DNA of 64,000 nucleotides from JANQOH01 sp965200095 (GTDB lineage: Bacteria; Pseudomonadota; Alphaproteobacteria; UBA7887), in the NCBI GenBank assembly GCA_965200095.1, contig OZ241350.1, positions 434,001 through 498,000 of the forward strand. Reading direction: 5' to 3'. How positions within the stretch are numbered: position 1 is the stretch's first letter; the number at the start of each line of letters is the position of its first letter. Positions 7,980-16,310 of this stretch are shown one piece after another. The notes below the pieces were generated by a model that was not told the DNA's origin, searched no databases, and worked only from the letters and a program-made list of their open reading frames with translations. The position numbers and the translations under genes were made by a program.

Positions 7980-9830
7980 GTGATTCCCCGCTACACGCGG
8001 CCCGCAATGGCCGCGATCTGGGCGCCGGAGGCGCGGTTCCGAATCTGGCTGGATATCGAACGCTACGCCTGCGAGGCGCAGGAGCGGCTGGGGGCGATCC
8101 CCGGCGGCGTCGCGGCCGCGATCGCCGAGCGGGGGCGTTTCGAAATCGGGCGCATCGACGCCATCGAGAGAGAGGTCAAACACGATGTCATCGCGTTCCT
8201 GACCGCAGTGGCGGAGCATGTCGGCGAGGAAGCGCGGTTCATGCACCGCGGCATGACCTCTTCCGATGTTCTCGACACCGGCTTCGCGGTCCAGCTGGCG
8301 CGCGCTTCGGACCTCCTCCTCGCCGGCCTCGACGCACTGCTCGCGGCACTCGAACGCCGCGCGCGCGAACACAGGCGCACGCCGTGCATCGGGCGCAGCC
8401 ACGGGATCCACGCCGAGCCGACGACCTTCGGCCTGAAACTGGCGCAGGCTTACGCCGAGTTCGCGCGGCACCGCGCGCGCCTCGTCGCCGCGCGCGAGGA
8501 AATCGCAGTATGCGCGATCTCCGGCGCGGTCGGGACTTTCGCCGACATCGACCCCGCCGTCGAAGCGCATGTCGCCCGCCGGCTCGGTCTCGCGGTCGAG
8601 CCGATCTCCACCCAGATCGTCCCCCGGGACCGCCATGCGGCGTTCTTCGCGACGCTCGGAGTCGTGGCGGCGTCGATAGAACGCCTGGCGACCGAAATCC
8701 GGCACCTGCAACGCACCGAGGTCCGCGAAGCGGAGGAGTTTTTTTCCGAAGGACAAAAAGGGTCGTCGGCGATGCCCCACAAGCGCAACCCGGTGCTTTC
8801 GGAGAATCTGACGGGCCTCGCGCGGATGGTGCGCGCCTCGGTCGCGCCGGCCCTGGAAAACGTGGCGTTGTGGCACGAACGCGATATTTCCCATTCCTCG
8901 GTCGAGCGCGGTATCGGCCCCGACGCCACCGCCGTTCTCGATTTCGCGCTGGCGCGTCTGACCGGCGTGATCGACAGGCTTGTCGTGTATCCCGACGCCA
9001 TGCGGCGCAACCTGAACCTGCTCGGCGGGCTGGTCCACTCGCAGCGGGTGTTGCTGGCGTTGACAGACGCCGGCATGAGCCGGGAGGCCGCCTATGCGGC
9101 AGTGCAGCGGAACGCCATGCGTATCTGGCGCGAAGGCGGGGATTTTCGCGCCGTTCTCGGCGCGGACCCGGAAATCGCCGACCGCCTCGACGCCCCCGCG
9201 TTCGATTCGCTTTTCGACCTGGAGCGCCATTTCAGGCATGTCGATACGCTGTTCCAGCGGGTTTTCGGCGATACGGCGGCGACGTCCATCGACGACGTGC
9301 TGGCGTTCTGGTTCGACGAAGCGGGGCCGGAGCGCTGGTTCGAGCGCGACTCCTCCTTCGACGCGGCGGTGCGCCGGCGCCTGGGTCTCGCTTACGAGCG
9401 CGCCGCGGCGGGCGCCCTCGACGGGTGGCGGGAAAGCGCGCGGGGCTGCCTCGCGCTGATCGTTCTGCTGGACCAGGTCCCGCGCAATCTCCACCGCGGC
9501 GGCGCGCTCGCCTTCGCCACCGACAAGGCTGCCCGCGAGATTGCGGCGCACGCGCTCGCCCGCGGGTGGGATCGCGACGCCGCCTTCGCCGACGAATGGC
9601 GGCAGTTCTTCTACATGCCCTTCATGCACTCGGAAGCGATGGCCGATCAGGAACGCTGCGTCGCCCTCGCCGCGGAACGCCTGCGCGACGACCGCGTGCT
9701 GGATTACGCGCGTCGCCACCGCGACGCGATCATGCGGTTCGGGCGCTTCCCGCATCGCAACGCCGTTCTGGGACGCGAAACCACCGCCGGGGAAGCGGCG
9801 TTTCTGGCCGCCGCCGACACCTCATGGTGA
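7980..9830 (+). CDS. purB: Adenylosuccinate lyase fused to a DUF924 domain
   Basis: The 616-residue protein begins IPRYTRP..AAIW and contains MHRGMTSSDVLDT, the signature SSAMPHKRNP near residue 264 and the substrate-binding segments of PurB. PurB makes AMP from adenylosuccinate and also acts on SAICAR. The PurB part ends near residue 430 at DTLFQRVFG, where ordinary PurB proteins stop. Without a break it continues DDVLAFWFDEAGPERWF...LLDQVPRNLHRG...FMPFMHSE, a complete DUF924 domain (about 185 residues, alpha-helical TPR-like). Both parts look intact. Start GTG 7980 lies 4 bases after the previous stop, and its context matches the PurB N-terminus. Confidence 0.92.
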   Translation: MIPRYTRPAMAAIWAPEARFRIWLDIERYACEAQERLGAIPGGVAAAIAERGRFEIGRIDAIEREVKHDVIAFLTAVAEHVGEEARFMHRGMTSSDVLDTGFAVQLARASDLLLAGLDALLAALERRAREHRRTPCIGRSHGIHAEPTTFGLKLAQAYAEFARHRARLVAAREEIAVCAISGAVGTFADIDPAVEAHVARRLGLAVEPISTQIVPRDRHAAFFATLGVVAASIERLATEIRHLQRTEVREAEEFFSEGQKGSSAMPHKRNPVLSENLTGLARMVRASVAPALENVALWHERDISHSSVERGIGPDATAVLDFALARLTGVIDRLVVYPDAMRRNLNLLGGLVHSQRVLLALTDAGMSREAAYAAVQRNAMRIWREGGDFRAVLGADPEIADRLDAPAFDSLFDLERHFRHVDTLFQRVFGDTAATSIDDVLAFWFDEAGPERWFERDSSFDAAVRRRLGLAYERAAAGALDGWRESARGCLALIVLLDQVPRNLHRGGALAFATDKAAREIAAHALARGWDRDAAFADEWRQFFYMPFMHSEAMADQERCVALAAERLRDDRVLDYARRHRDAIMRFGRFPHRNAVLGRETTAGEAAFLAAADTSW

Positions 9831-9848
9831 GAACGGCGCGGCGACGCA

Positions 9849-9924
9849 TGGTGGGCGATGACGGGTTCGAACCGCCGGCCTTCTCGGTGTAAACGAGACG
9901 CTCTTCCGACTGAGCTAATCGCCC
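9849..9924 (-). tRNA. tRNA-Val (TAC)
   Basis: The reverse complement starts GGGCGATTAGCTCAG. The anticodon stem TCTCG/CGAGA encloses TTTACAC (anticodon TAC), the T-loop is GGTTCGAACCC, and the acceptor ends in ATCGCCC-A-CCA with CCA encoded. It lies 18 bases downstream of hup on the same strand. The hup-tRNA-Val neighbourhood is common in alphaproteobacteria, where lon precedes and nuo genes follow; neither is present here. Confidence 0.95.
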
Positions 9925-9942
9925 CCGGTCAGCGTCCCGCCG

Positions 9943-10215
9943 TCAATTGACCGCGTCCTTCAGCGTCTTGCCGGCCTTGAAACGCGGCTGGTTCGACGCC
10001 TTGATCCTGATTTTCTCGCCGGTCTGCGGGTTTCGCCCTTCGGACGCGGCGCGGCGGGTTACGTTGAAGGTCCCGAAACCGATCAGGCGCACGTCGTCGC
10101 CGCGTTTCAGGGCGTCGGTTATGGATTCGAACACCGCGTCGACGGCGGCCGCGGCATCGGCCCTCGGCAGCGAGGTTTCATCGGCAACGGCGGAGACGAG
10201 TTCCTGCTTGTTCAA
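9943..10215 (-). CDS. hup: DNA-binding protein HU
   Basis: The 90-residue protein is a standard HU/IHF-family histone-like protein. It starts MNKQELVSAVA, has GFGTF near residue 47 and the signature RRAASEGRNPQTGEKI that forms the DNA-binding arm, and ends KTLKDAVN. The only start giving the usual N-terminus is TTG at 10215-10213. A strong GGAGG site lies 9 bases before it, so TTG initiation is real and probably limits expression. Open sequence further upstream in the same frame is not HU-like. tRNA-Val lies just downstream on the same strand. Confidence 0.95.
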   Translation of the reverse strand: MNKQELVSAVADETSLPRADAAAAVDAVFESITDALKRGDDVRLIGFGTFNVTRRAASEGRNPQTGEKIRIKASNQPRFKAGKTLKDAVN

Positions 10216-10553
10216 TGTTCGATCCTCCTCGCGGCAGAAAACGACGGGGGAGTTCCCCGGACGCAGCGTCTGTTGGGGTTCGGCCTCTTTTCGACCGGAA
10301 TCGGGACGGACCGTATCCGCGCCGCACAACCCCGTCAACCGCCTGTCCTCGCCATGACGGTTCGCGTGCGGACCGGCGAGACGCCGGCGCCCTGCCGGGG
10401 AGGAGCGCCCATTGCGCCGCCGGCTTGCGAGCCGCTGCGAACACCGGCCGGAAACCGCCGCGCCGCTCGCGACGTTCTTGACGAAAGGAGACAAGCGCGC
10501 GATGAAGCGGCCGGTTCGGCCGTTGGCGAGCGGCCGCGGGGAGCGCGACGGAC
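10216..10553. other. Divergent intergenic region between hup and pdxH
   Basis: These 338 bases separate two diverging genes and must hold both promoters. I see the hup ribosome site (GAGGAGG on the minus strand near 10228) but no promoter close to consensus, no repeat and no supported coding frame. Confidence 0.6.
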
Positions 10554-11150
10554 ATGACGATCCCCCTGGGCGCCGACCCCCTGGCGCTGTTCGACGCGTG
10601 GCTCGACGAAGCGCGGGCGCATGAGGCCAATGACCCGACCGCGGCCTGCCTGGCGACGGCGACGCGCGACGGGGCGCCGTCGGCGCGCATGGTGCTGCTG
10701 AAAGGCGTCGCCGACGCGGGTTTCGTCTTCTACACCAATCTCGGCAGCCGCAAGGCGCGCGAGCTAGCCGCAAACCCGCGCGCGGCGCTGTGCTGTCACT
10801 GGAAAAGTCTGCGCCGCCAGGTGCGCATCGAGGGCGCCGTCGCGCCGGTCTCCGACGCCGAGGCCGACGGTTATTTCGCGAGCCGCAGCCGCGCCAGCCG
10901 CATCGGCGCCTGGGCGAGCCGGCAGTCGGAGCCGCTGCAAGGCCGCTTCGCGCTCGAGGCCCGGGCCGCCCGCTTCGCCGCCCGCTTTGCCGCCGGCGAC
11001 GTCCCGCGGCCGTCCTTCTGGTCCGGGTTCCGGCTTGCGCCCGCGAGCATCGAGTTCTGGCGCGACGGCGCGTTCCGCCTGCACGACCGGGTGGTCTTTT
11101 CCCGCTCCGACCCGGCGGGCCGGTGGTCGGGCCGCCGCCTGTTCCCGTGA
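10554..11150 (+). CDS. pdxH: Pyridoxamine 5'-phosphate oxidase
   Basis: The 198-residue protein matches PdxH, the FMN enzyme that oxidises pyridoxine or pyridoxamine 5'-phosphate to PLP. Recognisable blocks are ACLATATRDGAPSARMVLLK, FYTNLGSRKA, RIEG near residue 90, SRIGAWASRQS and the C-terminal RLHDR..F.R...W...RL.P signature. Length is slightly short but normal for alphaproteobacteria. Its TGA overlaps the GTG of the following efflux gene, so they are probably translated together. Confidence 0.94.
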   Translation: MTIPLGADPLALFDAWLDEARAHEANDPTAACLATATRDGAPSARMVLLKGVADAGFVFYTNLGSRKARELAANPRAALCCHWKSLRRQVRIEGAVAPVSDAEADGYFASRSRASRIGAWASRQSEPLQGRFALEARAARFAARFAAGDVPRPSFWSGFRLAPASIEFWRDGAFRLHDRVVFSRSDPAGRWSGRRLFP

Positions 11151-12064
11151 CTGCGCCCCTCGACGCCGCGGCGCGGGCGCGCCTTGTCCGGCGCGCGGCC
11201 TGGGCCTCGCTCGCCGTGGCGGGGGTGCTCATCGCCGTCAAATTCGCGGCGTGGATCGCCACCGGATCGGTCGCCGTGCTGTCGTCGCTGATCGATTCCG
11301 CGCTCGACGCCATTGCCTCGGCGGTCAATTTCATCGCCTTGCGTCATGCGCTTCAGCCGGCGGACCGCGAGCACCGTTTCGGCCACGGCAAGGCGGAAGC
11401 CATCGCCGGGCTTGCGCAGTCGACGTTCGTTGCCGGCTCGGCCCTGTTCCTGGCGGTGGAATCGGTATCGCGGCTGATCCGCCCGCAGGAGATTGCCTTC
11501 GGCGGTCTGGGCGTTGCCGCCATCCTCCTGTCGATGGTCCTGACCTTCGCTCTCGTCCGTTTCCAGGGTTTCGTGGTGGCGCGCACGGGGTCGACGGCGA
11601 TCGGCGCGGATTCGCTCCACTACCGCGCCGACCTTCTGGTGAACGCAGTCATCGTCGGCGCTCTCGCCGCCGCGACCTGGCTCGATACGTCGCTAATCGA
11701 CCCTCTCGTCGCGCTTCTCGTGGCCGGCTATATCCTGCACAGCGCGTGGGCGATCATGCGCACCGCGCTCGACGGGCTGATGGACCGCGAGCTCCCCGAC
11801 GCCGACCGCGCGCGCATCGTCGCCATCGTGCGCTCGCATCCCGAAGTGCGCGGTATGCACGACCTGCGCACCCGGCGGGCGGGGTTACAGCCCTTCGTCC
11901 AGCTTCACCTCGAACTGGACGGGTCGATGACGCTGCTGGAGGCGCACACGATCTCCGACCGCGTGGAAGCGGCGATCATCGCCGCCTTCCCCGGCGCCGA
12001 GGTCATCGTCCATCAGGATCCGGAAGGGATCGCCGAGCCCATGCCCGACTATGCGCGCCGGTGA
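11147..12064 (+). CDS. Cation diffusion facilitator (FieF-type) efflux protein
   Basis: The 305-residue protein has six predicted membrane helices followed by a cytoplasmic ferredoxin-like domain from about residue 210. The Zn/Fe site of the FieF family is complete: LIDSALD in helix 2 (two Asp four residues apart) and HYRAD in helix 5 (His and Asp). HRFGHGKAE is the typical loop. It should export Zn2+, Fe2+ or Cd2+ by proton exchange. GTG 11147 overlaps the pdxH stop by three bases, which decides the start; the frame stays open upstream without homology. Confidence 0.92.
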   Translation: MTAPLDAAARARLVRRAAWASLAVAGVLIAVKFAAWIATGSVAVLSSLIDSALDAIASAVNFIALRHALQPADREHRFGHGKAEAIAGLAQSTFVAGSALFLAVESVSRLIRPQEIAFGGLGVAAILLSMVLTFALVRFQGFVVARTGSTAIGADSLHYRADLLVNAVIVGALAAATWLDTSLIDPLVALLVAGYILHSAWAIMRTALDGLMDRELPDADRARIVAIVRSHPEVRGMHDLRTRRAGLQPFVQLHLELDGSMTLLEAHTISDRVEAAIIAAFPGAEVIVHQDPEGIAEPMPDYARR

Positions 12065-12089
12065 CGAGGGACGCGCGGCCGTTCGACTC

Positions 12090-12257
12090 TTATTTGATCT
12101 TGCCTTCCTTGTAGAGCACATGCTTGCGCGCCACGGGATCGAATTTCCTGATCTCGAATTTCCCGGTCATGTTCCGCGGGTTCTTGCGGGTCACGTAAAA
12201 ATGGCCCGTCCCGGCGGTGGAGTTCAGACGTATCTTCAAGGATGTCGGCTTTGCCAT
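12090..12257 (-). CDS. rpmG: Ribosomal protein L33
   Basis: The 55-residue protein starts MAKPTSLKIRL and contains GHFYVTRKNPRN, then KFEIRKFDP and a C-terminal HVLYKEGKIK. This is the alphaproteobacterial L33 without zinc-binding cysteines. It is a component of the 50S subunit near the E site. Downstream it converges with the efflux gene ending at 12064; only 25 bases separate them. Confidence 0.96.
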   Translation of the reverse strand: MAKPTSLKIRLNSTAGTGHFYVTRKNPRNMTGKFEIRKFDPVARKHVLYKEGKIK

Positions 12258-12332
12258 CTCGCGCTCCCCGCGTCGCTCCGCCGCACGATCGCGGCGAAAC
12301 CGGGAGCGACGATAGCGCGCGCGCGCGCGCCG

Positions 12333-12578
12333 TCAAGCGCGCAGGCGAACCCGCAGGCGGTGGACTCCCGGAGCGCCGGCCTCCGGCGCCAGGGAAATCA
12401 CCTCGTGGCCCATTTCGACGACCGAGCGCGGCACGTTCTCCAGCGGCTCGCCGGCGTTCAGGCGCACTTCCAGACATTCTCCCGCCGCCATCGACTCCAG
12501 CGCCAATTTGGTGCGCACGAAGGTCATCGGGCAGACAAGGCGCGTGATGTCGAGGGCGCGGTCGGGCGGGCCGGACAT
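12333..12578 (-). CDS. TusA-like sulfurtransferase family protein
   Basis: The 81-residue protein has the TusA/SirA fold signature: an N-terminal strand DITRL followed by VCPMTFVRTKLAL with the active Cys in CP, then an LEV-L--GEPLE block. TusA proteins relay persulfide sulfur (for example to tRNA thiolation or molybdenum cofactor) or act as regulators. Its start lies 12 bases after the hspQ stop, so the two genes probably form one transcript. Confidence 0.85.
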   Translation of the reverse strand: MSGPPDRALDITRLVCPMTFVRTKLALESMAAGECLEVRLNAGEPLENVPRSVVEMGHEVISLAPEAGAPGVHRLRVRLRA

Positions 12579-12590
12579 GCCGGCGACGCC

Positions 12591-12920
12591 TCAGTGCGCC
12601 AGGCCCGGGCGCGGAACGTAGCGCCCGTCGCGCAGCCCCTCGAACATGCGCGCCGTTTCCGGGTGGCCCACCGGCCCGGAATCGGCGTCGGGCAGAAGAT
12701 TCTGCTCCGAGACATAGGCGACGTAAGTGGTTTCCTCGTTCTCGGCGAGCAGATGGTAGAAGGGCTGATCGCGGCGCGGGCGCACCGCTGCGGGAATCGA
12801 ACGGTACCATTCCTCGGTGTTCGCGAATTCCGGGTCCACATCGAACACCACGCCGCGAAACGGGTGAACGCGGTGGCGGACGATGGAGCCGATCCGGAAT
12901 TTGGCCTGATGAACCTTCAT
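12591..12920 (-). CDS. hspQ: HspQ, hemimethylated-DNA-binding (YccV-like) protein
   Basis: The 109-residue protein has the HspQ pattern: KFRIGSIVRHR..PFRGVVFDVDPEFANTEEWY, then QPFYHLLAENEET and YVAYVSEQNLLPD. HspQ binds hemimethylated DNA and, in enterobacteria, adapts substrates to Lon protease. Start ATG 12920 is preceded by GGGGATG; an in-frame ATG 33 bases upstream has no family support. First gene of the hspQ-tusA-like pair. Confidence 0.9.
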   Translation of the reverse strand: MKVHQAKFRIGSIVRHRVHPFRGVVFDVDPEFANTEEWYRSIPAAVRPRRDQPFYHLLAENEETTYVAYVSEQNLLPDADSGPVGHPETARMFEGLRDGRYVPRPGLAH

Positions 12921-13488
12921 GACATCCCCGCTTTCGAAAACCGCAGGAGACACAGACTAACCCCCGGCGCGCCCGCCGCCAAGCCCGCGCCCGCGGGCGT
13001 CGTCGGGGCGACGCGAAAAACCCGTATCCCGCGCCCGGTTCGGACACCCGCAGGCGCCGACGATTCCGACGACCCTCGGGACACTTCTGCGTCGTAGCGA
13101 GGCCCCCGGTCGCGAACCGCCCGACGGTCCATGCCCGCCATCCGCCCCGCCGCCGCCGTCCAGAACCGGAGCCGCCATCGGAAGACGAGCGTTCCGCCTC
13201 GCGTCCATTCCCCAACGCGCCAGAACCCGTAAAACCGCACGAAAATCGATGCCTCCCCGGTGAGTCGGACCCAGCCGGGAGGCGTCATGCAGAGGTCTCT
13301 GCTGCATATAATCTTTTGAAAGCCGTTTATCGACCGAAATGAGAATTGACAAGCCGGACGCCTGCGAAACGCAGCTTGTCCGGCAGGAGAACCTTCCGAA
13401 CGCCCCGGTCGAACCGCAACCGGGGCTTGCAGCGCGCCGAAGCGACGTATAGAAGCGAATGCGCTCGGGTGTTCAAGGAAGCGACCCT
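12921..13488. other. Gene-free stretch between hspQ and a GST gene
   Basis: I find no supported gene in these 568 bases. They hold the 13-base repeat at 13288-13300, which is part of a GCAGAG-GT-CTCTGC inverted repeat, and directly after it TATAAT at 13308-13313 in a short AT-rich tract. TATAAT could be a -10 element reading rightward, but no good -35 lies 16-18 bases before it. Long open frames crossing here on the minus strand show no recognisable protein. Confidence 0.5.
13288..13300 (-). repeat. Short repeat GAGACCTCTGCAT, copy 2 (inverted)
   Basis: The plus strand reads ATGCAGAGGTCTC, the exact reverse complement of the word at 117-129. An AT-rich tract follows. The site is non-coding. 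Confidence 0.5.
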
Positions 13489-14121
13489 GTGAAACTCTAC
13501 GACTTCGCCCTCGCGCCGAACCCGAAGCGGGTGCGCATGTTCCTCGCGGAAAAGGGTCTCTCGGTTCCGACGGTCGAGGTCCAATTGCGCGAAGGCGCGC
13601 AGTTCGCCGGCGCCTACAGGGAGATCAACCCGTTTTCCCTCGCGCCTGCTCTGGTGCTCGACGACGGCGCGGTAATTTGCGAGTCGGTGGCGATCTGTCG
13701 CTGGTTCGAGGAAACGCACCCCCGCCCGCCGCTGTTCGGCGAAGGCGCGCTGGAGCGCGCGCAGGTGGAAATGTGGAGCCGGCGGGCGGAAATTCACGGC
13801 TTCCTTCCGGTCGCGGACGTAGTGCGCAACACGTCGCCGATGTTCGAGGACCGCGCGCTGCCCGGCGTCGCCGGCGGCGTGCCGCAGATACCCGAACTGG
13901 CGACGCGCGGCCGCGCTGCGCTGGCGCGCTTCCTGCGCCTGCTCGACCGGCGTCTCGCCGACAACGAATTCCTCGCCGGCGCGCGATTTTCCGTCGCCGA
14001 CATTACCGGTTTCGTCACGCTCCGGTTCGGCGAACGCGCCGATCTGGACATCCCCGAAGATTGCGCGCATGTCCGGCGCTGGCGCGACGCCGTGGCGGCG
14101 CGCCCGAGCGCGGAGGCCTGA
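13489..14121 (+). CDS. Glutathione S-transferase family protein
   Basis: The 210-residue protein has the two-domain GST layout. Residues 1-80 are thioredoxin-like, starting VKLYDFALAPNPKRVRMFLAEKG, with the cis-Pro segment (SLAPALVLDDG) and the glutathione-contact ESVAICR. Residues 90-210 form the all-helical domain with a FSVADITGF N-capping box. It conjugates or reduces via glutathione; the substrate is unknown. GTG 13489 is preferred over ATG 13459 because AAGGA precedes it at proper spacing and family proteins begin at this point. An SDR gene follows 3 bases after the stop. Confidence 0.88.
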   Translation: MKLYDFALAPNPKRVRMFLAEKGLSVPTVEVQLREGAQFAGAYREINPFSLAPALVLDDGAVICESVAICRWFEETHPRPPLFGEGALERAQVEMWSRRAEIHGFLPVADVVRNTSPMFEDRALPGVAGGVPQIPELATRGRAALARFLRLLDRRLADNEFLAGARFSVADITGFVTLRFGERADLDIPEDCAHVRRWRDAVAARPSAEA

Positions 14122-14124
14122 AGC

Positions 14125-14964
14125 ATGGGCAGACTCGACGGCAAGGTCGCGGCGATCTTCGGCGCCACCAGCGGGATCGGGCGGCGCACGGCGGAGGTTT
14201 TCGTCGCCGAAGGCGCCGCCGTCGTGCTCTCGGGCCGGCGCGCGGCCCTGGGCGAGGCTCTGGCGGCGGAACTCGGCGAACGCGCCGTCTTCGCTCCCGC
14301 CGACGTGGCCGACGAGGCGCAGGTCGCGGCGACGATCGCGATGGCGCGCGACCGTTTCGGGCGCCTCGATTGCGTGTTCAACAATGCCGGAATCCCCGGC
14401 GCGCGCGGCGGCGTGGAGGCGCTGACGCCGGAGCGCGTGAACGCCGAAATGGCGGTGCTGGTGAACGGCGTGCTGTGGGGCATGAAACACGCCGCCCCGA
14501 TCATGCGCGCGCAAGGGTCGGGGAGCATTATCAACACCGGTTCGATCGCCGGTCAAAGGGCGGGTTACGGGGTTTCTCTCGTCTACAGCGCCGCCAAGGC
14601 CGCGGTGATTCACGCCACCCGCTGCGTGGCGATGGAGCTCGCCCCGCACAAGGTGCGGGCGAACTCCATCTCGCCGGGGGCGATTGCGACCGGGATTTTC
14701 GGCAAGGCTTTCGGTCTCGACGACTCGCGCGCCGAGGATGCCGTCGCCGCGCTCGAGGCGCGCTTCGGGCAGGCGCAACCCCTCCCGCGCCCCGGCCTTC
14801 CCGACGACATCGCGAAGGCCGCTCTCTATCTCGCCGGTGACGACTCGCGCTTCGTCACGGCGACGGACATCCTCGTCGACGGCGGCATGATCGCCGGCCG
14901 CTCCCAGGCGGAAACCGACGCCCGGTGGGAGGCCCTGAGCGCGTTCGTCAACCCCGGCGGCTGA
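14125..14964 (+). CDS. Short-chain dehydrogenase/reductase
   Basis: The 279-residue SDR begins MGRLDGKVAAIFGATSGIG with the cofactor motif GATSGIG. It continues with FNNAGIPG near residue 88, the catalytic Ser in NTGSIAG, YSAAK (Tyr and Lys) and the ILVDGG ending. An Arg-rich segment after strand 2 (SGRRAAL) suggests NADP(H). It is 3 bases downstream of the GST gene and was probably acquired or regulated with it, which points to detoxification or breakdown of an aromatic or conjugated compound; this is inference. Confidence 0.9.
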   Translation: MGRLDGKVAAIFGATSGIGRRTAEVFVAEGAAVVLSGRRAALGEALAAELGERAVFAPADVADEAQVAATIAMARDRFGRLDCVFNNAGIPGARGGVEALTPERVNAEMAVLVNGVLWGMKHAAPIMRAQGSGSIINTGSIAGQRAGYGVSLVYSAAKAAVIHATRCVAMELAPHKVRANSISPGAIATGIFGKAFGLDDSRAEDAVAALEARFGQAQPLPRPGLPDDIAKAALYLAGDDSRFVTATDILVDGGMIAGRSQAETDARWEALSAFVNPGG

Positions 14965-15229
14965 CTGGCCTGCGGGTCGCGGCGCCGAGGAAGCCGCAAG
15001 TCCGGATTGCCCTCCCCGGCCGGCAAACGCCGGCTCTTCGGTTCGACGCCCGGGAGGATCGTACGGCTTGCTCGCTCTTCTACTCCCGCTTCCGGCGCGC
15101 CGCCAGGCGTGCGCAAATCGGTCGCCATGACTCCCGCGCGCCGGGTTTCCTTCCGGGAACGAACGGGCGGGCGCGGAATTGCCTCACGCAGCGCCGGGTA
15201 AAGTCGGAAATGTTCTCAACCCTCGCCCG

Positions 15230-16297
15230 TCATGACCGCGCAAGACGTTCGACGGCGACGGCGTAGAATTCCGGAATGATCTCCGCGCCGCGATACCGCC
15301 TGGACGAGAGACGGGAAACGACCGCGCCCGGACACAGGCCGCCGAACGGCTCCCACACGACATCGCCCGCATCCGTCGACGAACGGACGATCCGGTCGAT
15401 GAATTTCAACGGCTTCTGACTGCCGTGAAGACTCTTGAATTTGTATTTCATTCGCTCGCGCGCGCCCCGGATGCGCTCCGCCCCGCCGACCTGCGGCTCG
15501 CGCCAGACGTTCGTGACGCCGATATCGCAGTTGAATTTGGCGCGAAGCTTCGCCCACTCGCTTGCCCGAAGCGGCCGCCGGCCGTCCACGCCGAAATAGG
15601 GACGACCGGCCGGATCGCCCCGTTCGTTGGCGTATCGCGCCATCTTCCCGAAAGCGTCGGGGGGCGGGTAATACCAGAGACGATCGTCCGTAAGATATTT
15701 CCGGGTCGCCGCATTGCGCACGCCGCACGCTTCGTTGGCCAGCCGAAACGGAAGACCGGTCCTTTTCCACTCGCGCCGGAGCCATTCCTGCATCGTCAGC
15801 GTCCGGTCGCCCATCCGGAATTCGGCAGCCCTTACATAATGCACGCAGACTTCGGTAACGACGGGAAATTTGCGCAGAGTCCGGGTATTCGCATTTCCGG
15901 CGACATGCCCCAACCCCTTGTCCCATACATTGCAGCAGCGGTAGGTCCAGCCGTTCGCCGCCAACACGGGATGCGTGCTGGCCCACCCCAATTCGGAATT
16001 CCAGAACCAGAGCGTCGTCCCGGGCGTCGCGCAGGCGGACCACGCCCGGATGTGAGGCTCGTACCATTGCGCGAGCGGCCCGGCCTCATGGCTGTCCCCC
16101 GGGAATCCTCCTAATCCGTAAGGACCGTCGGAAACGATGCAGGTCGGAGTCGGCCATCCTTCGTACAAGTTCTCCGCGCGGTCGAAATGAATGGATACGT
16201 CGCCGCGCGCATAGACCTCGCCGGGGGCGGGCCCCGCAGGGTTTTCCGGCCTCTCGGCGAAAAGCGCCGTCCGCGCCGGGGCCGGAAGGTCCGCCAT
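15230..16297 (-). CDS. Site-specific DNA methyltransferase (N6-adenine/N4-cytosine type), apparently solitary
   Basis: The 355-residue protein has an amino-methyltransferase layout. Motif IV is SDGPYG near residue 56, which replaces the common DPPY or SPPY, followed by the WFWNSE block. Near the C-terminus lie SQKPLKFIDRIVR (motif X region) and WEPFGGLCPGAVVS (motif I, FxGxG-like). The order IV...X-I suggests a permuted beta class. It would methylate a specific DNA sequence with S-adenosylmethionine. No restriction endonuclease is recognisable in the flanking genes. GC content is visibly lower than in the neighbours, which fits transfer. Confidence 0.82.
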   Translation of the reverse strand: MADLPAPARTALFAERPENPAGPAPGEVYARGDVSIHFDRAENLYEGWPTPTCIVSDGPYGLGGFPGDSHEAGPLAQWYEPHIRAWSACATPGTTLWFWNSELGWASTHPVLAANGWTYRCCNVWDKGLGHVAGNANTRTLRKFPVVTEVCVHYVRAAEFRMGDRTLTMQEWLRREWKRTGLPFRLANEACGVRNAATRKYLTDDRLWYYPPPDAFGKMARYANERGDPAGRPYFGVDGRRPLRASEWAKLRAKFNCDIGVTNVWREPQVGGAERIRGARERMKYKFKSLHGSQKPLKFIDRIVRSSTDAGDVVWEPFGGLCPGAVVSRLSSRRYRGAEIIPEFYAVAVERLARS

Positions 16298-16310
16298 CGC
16301 CGACGACCGA

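Noticed and set aside
117..13300. A 13-kb composite transposon bounded by the inverted 13-base words
   Set aside because: The interval contains housekeeping genes such as glnA, purB, hup and rpmG in a normal chromosomal context, and no transposase or target duplication is seen.
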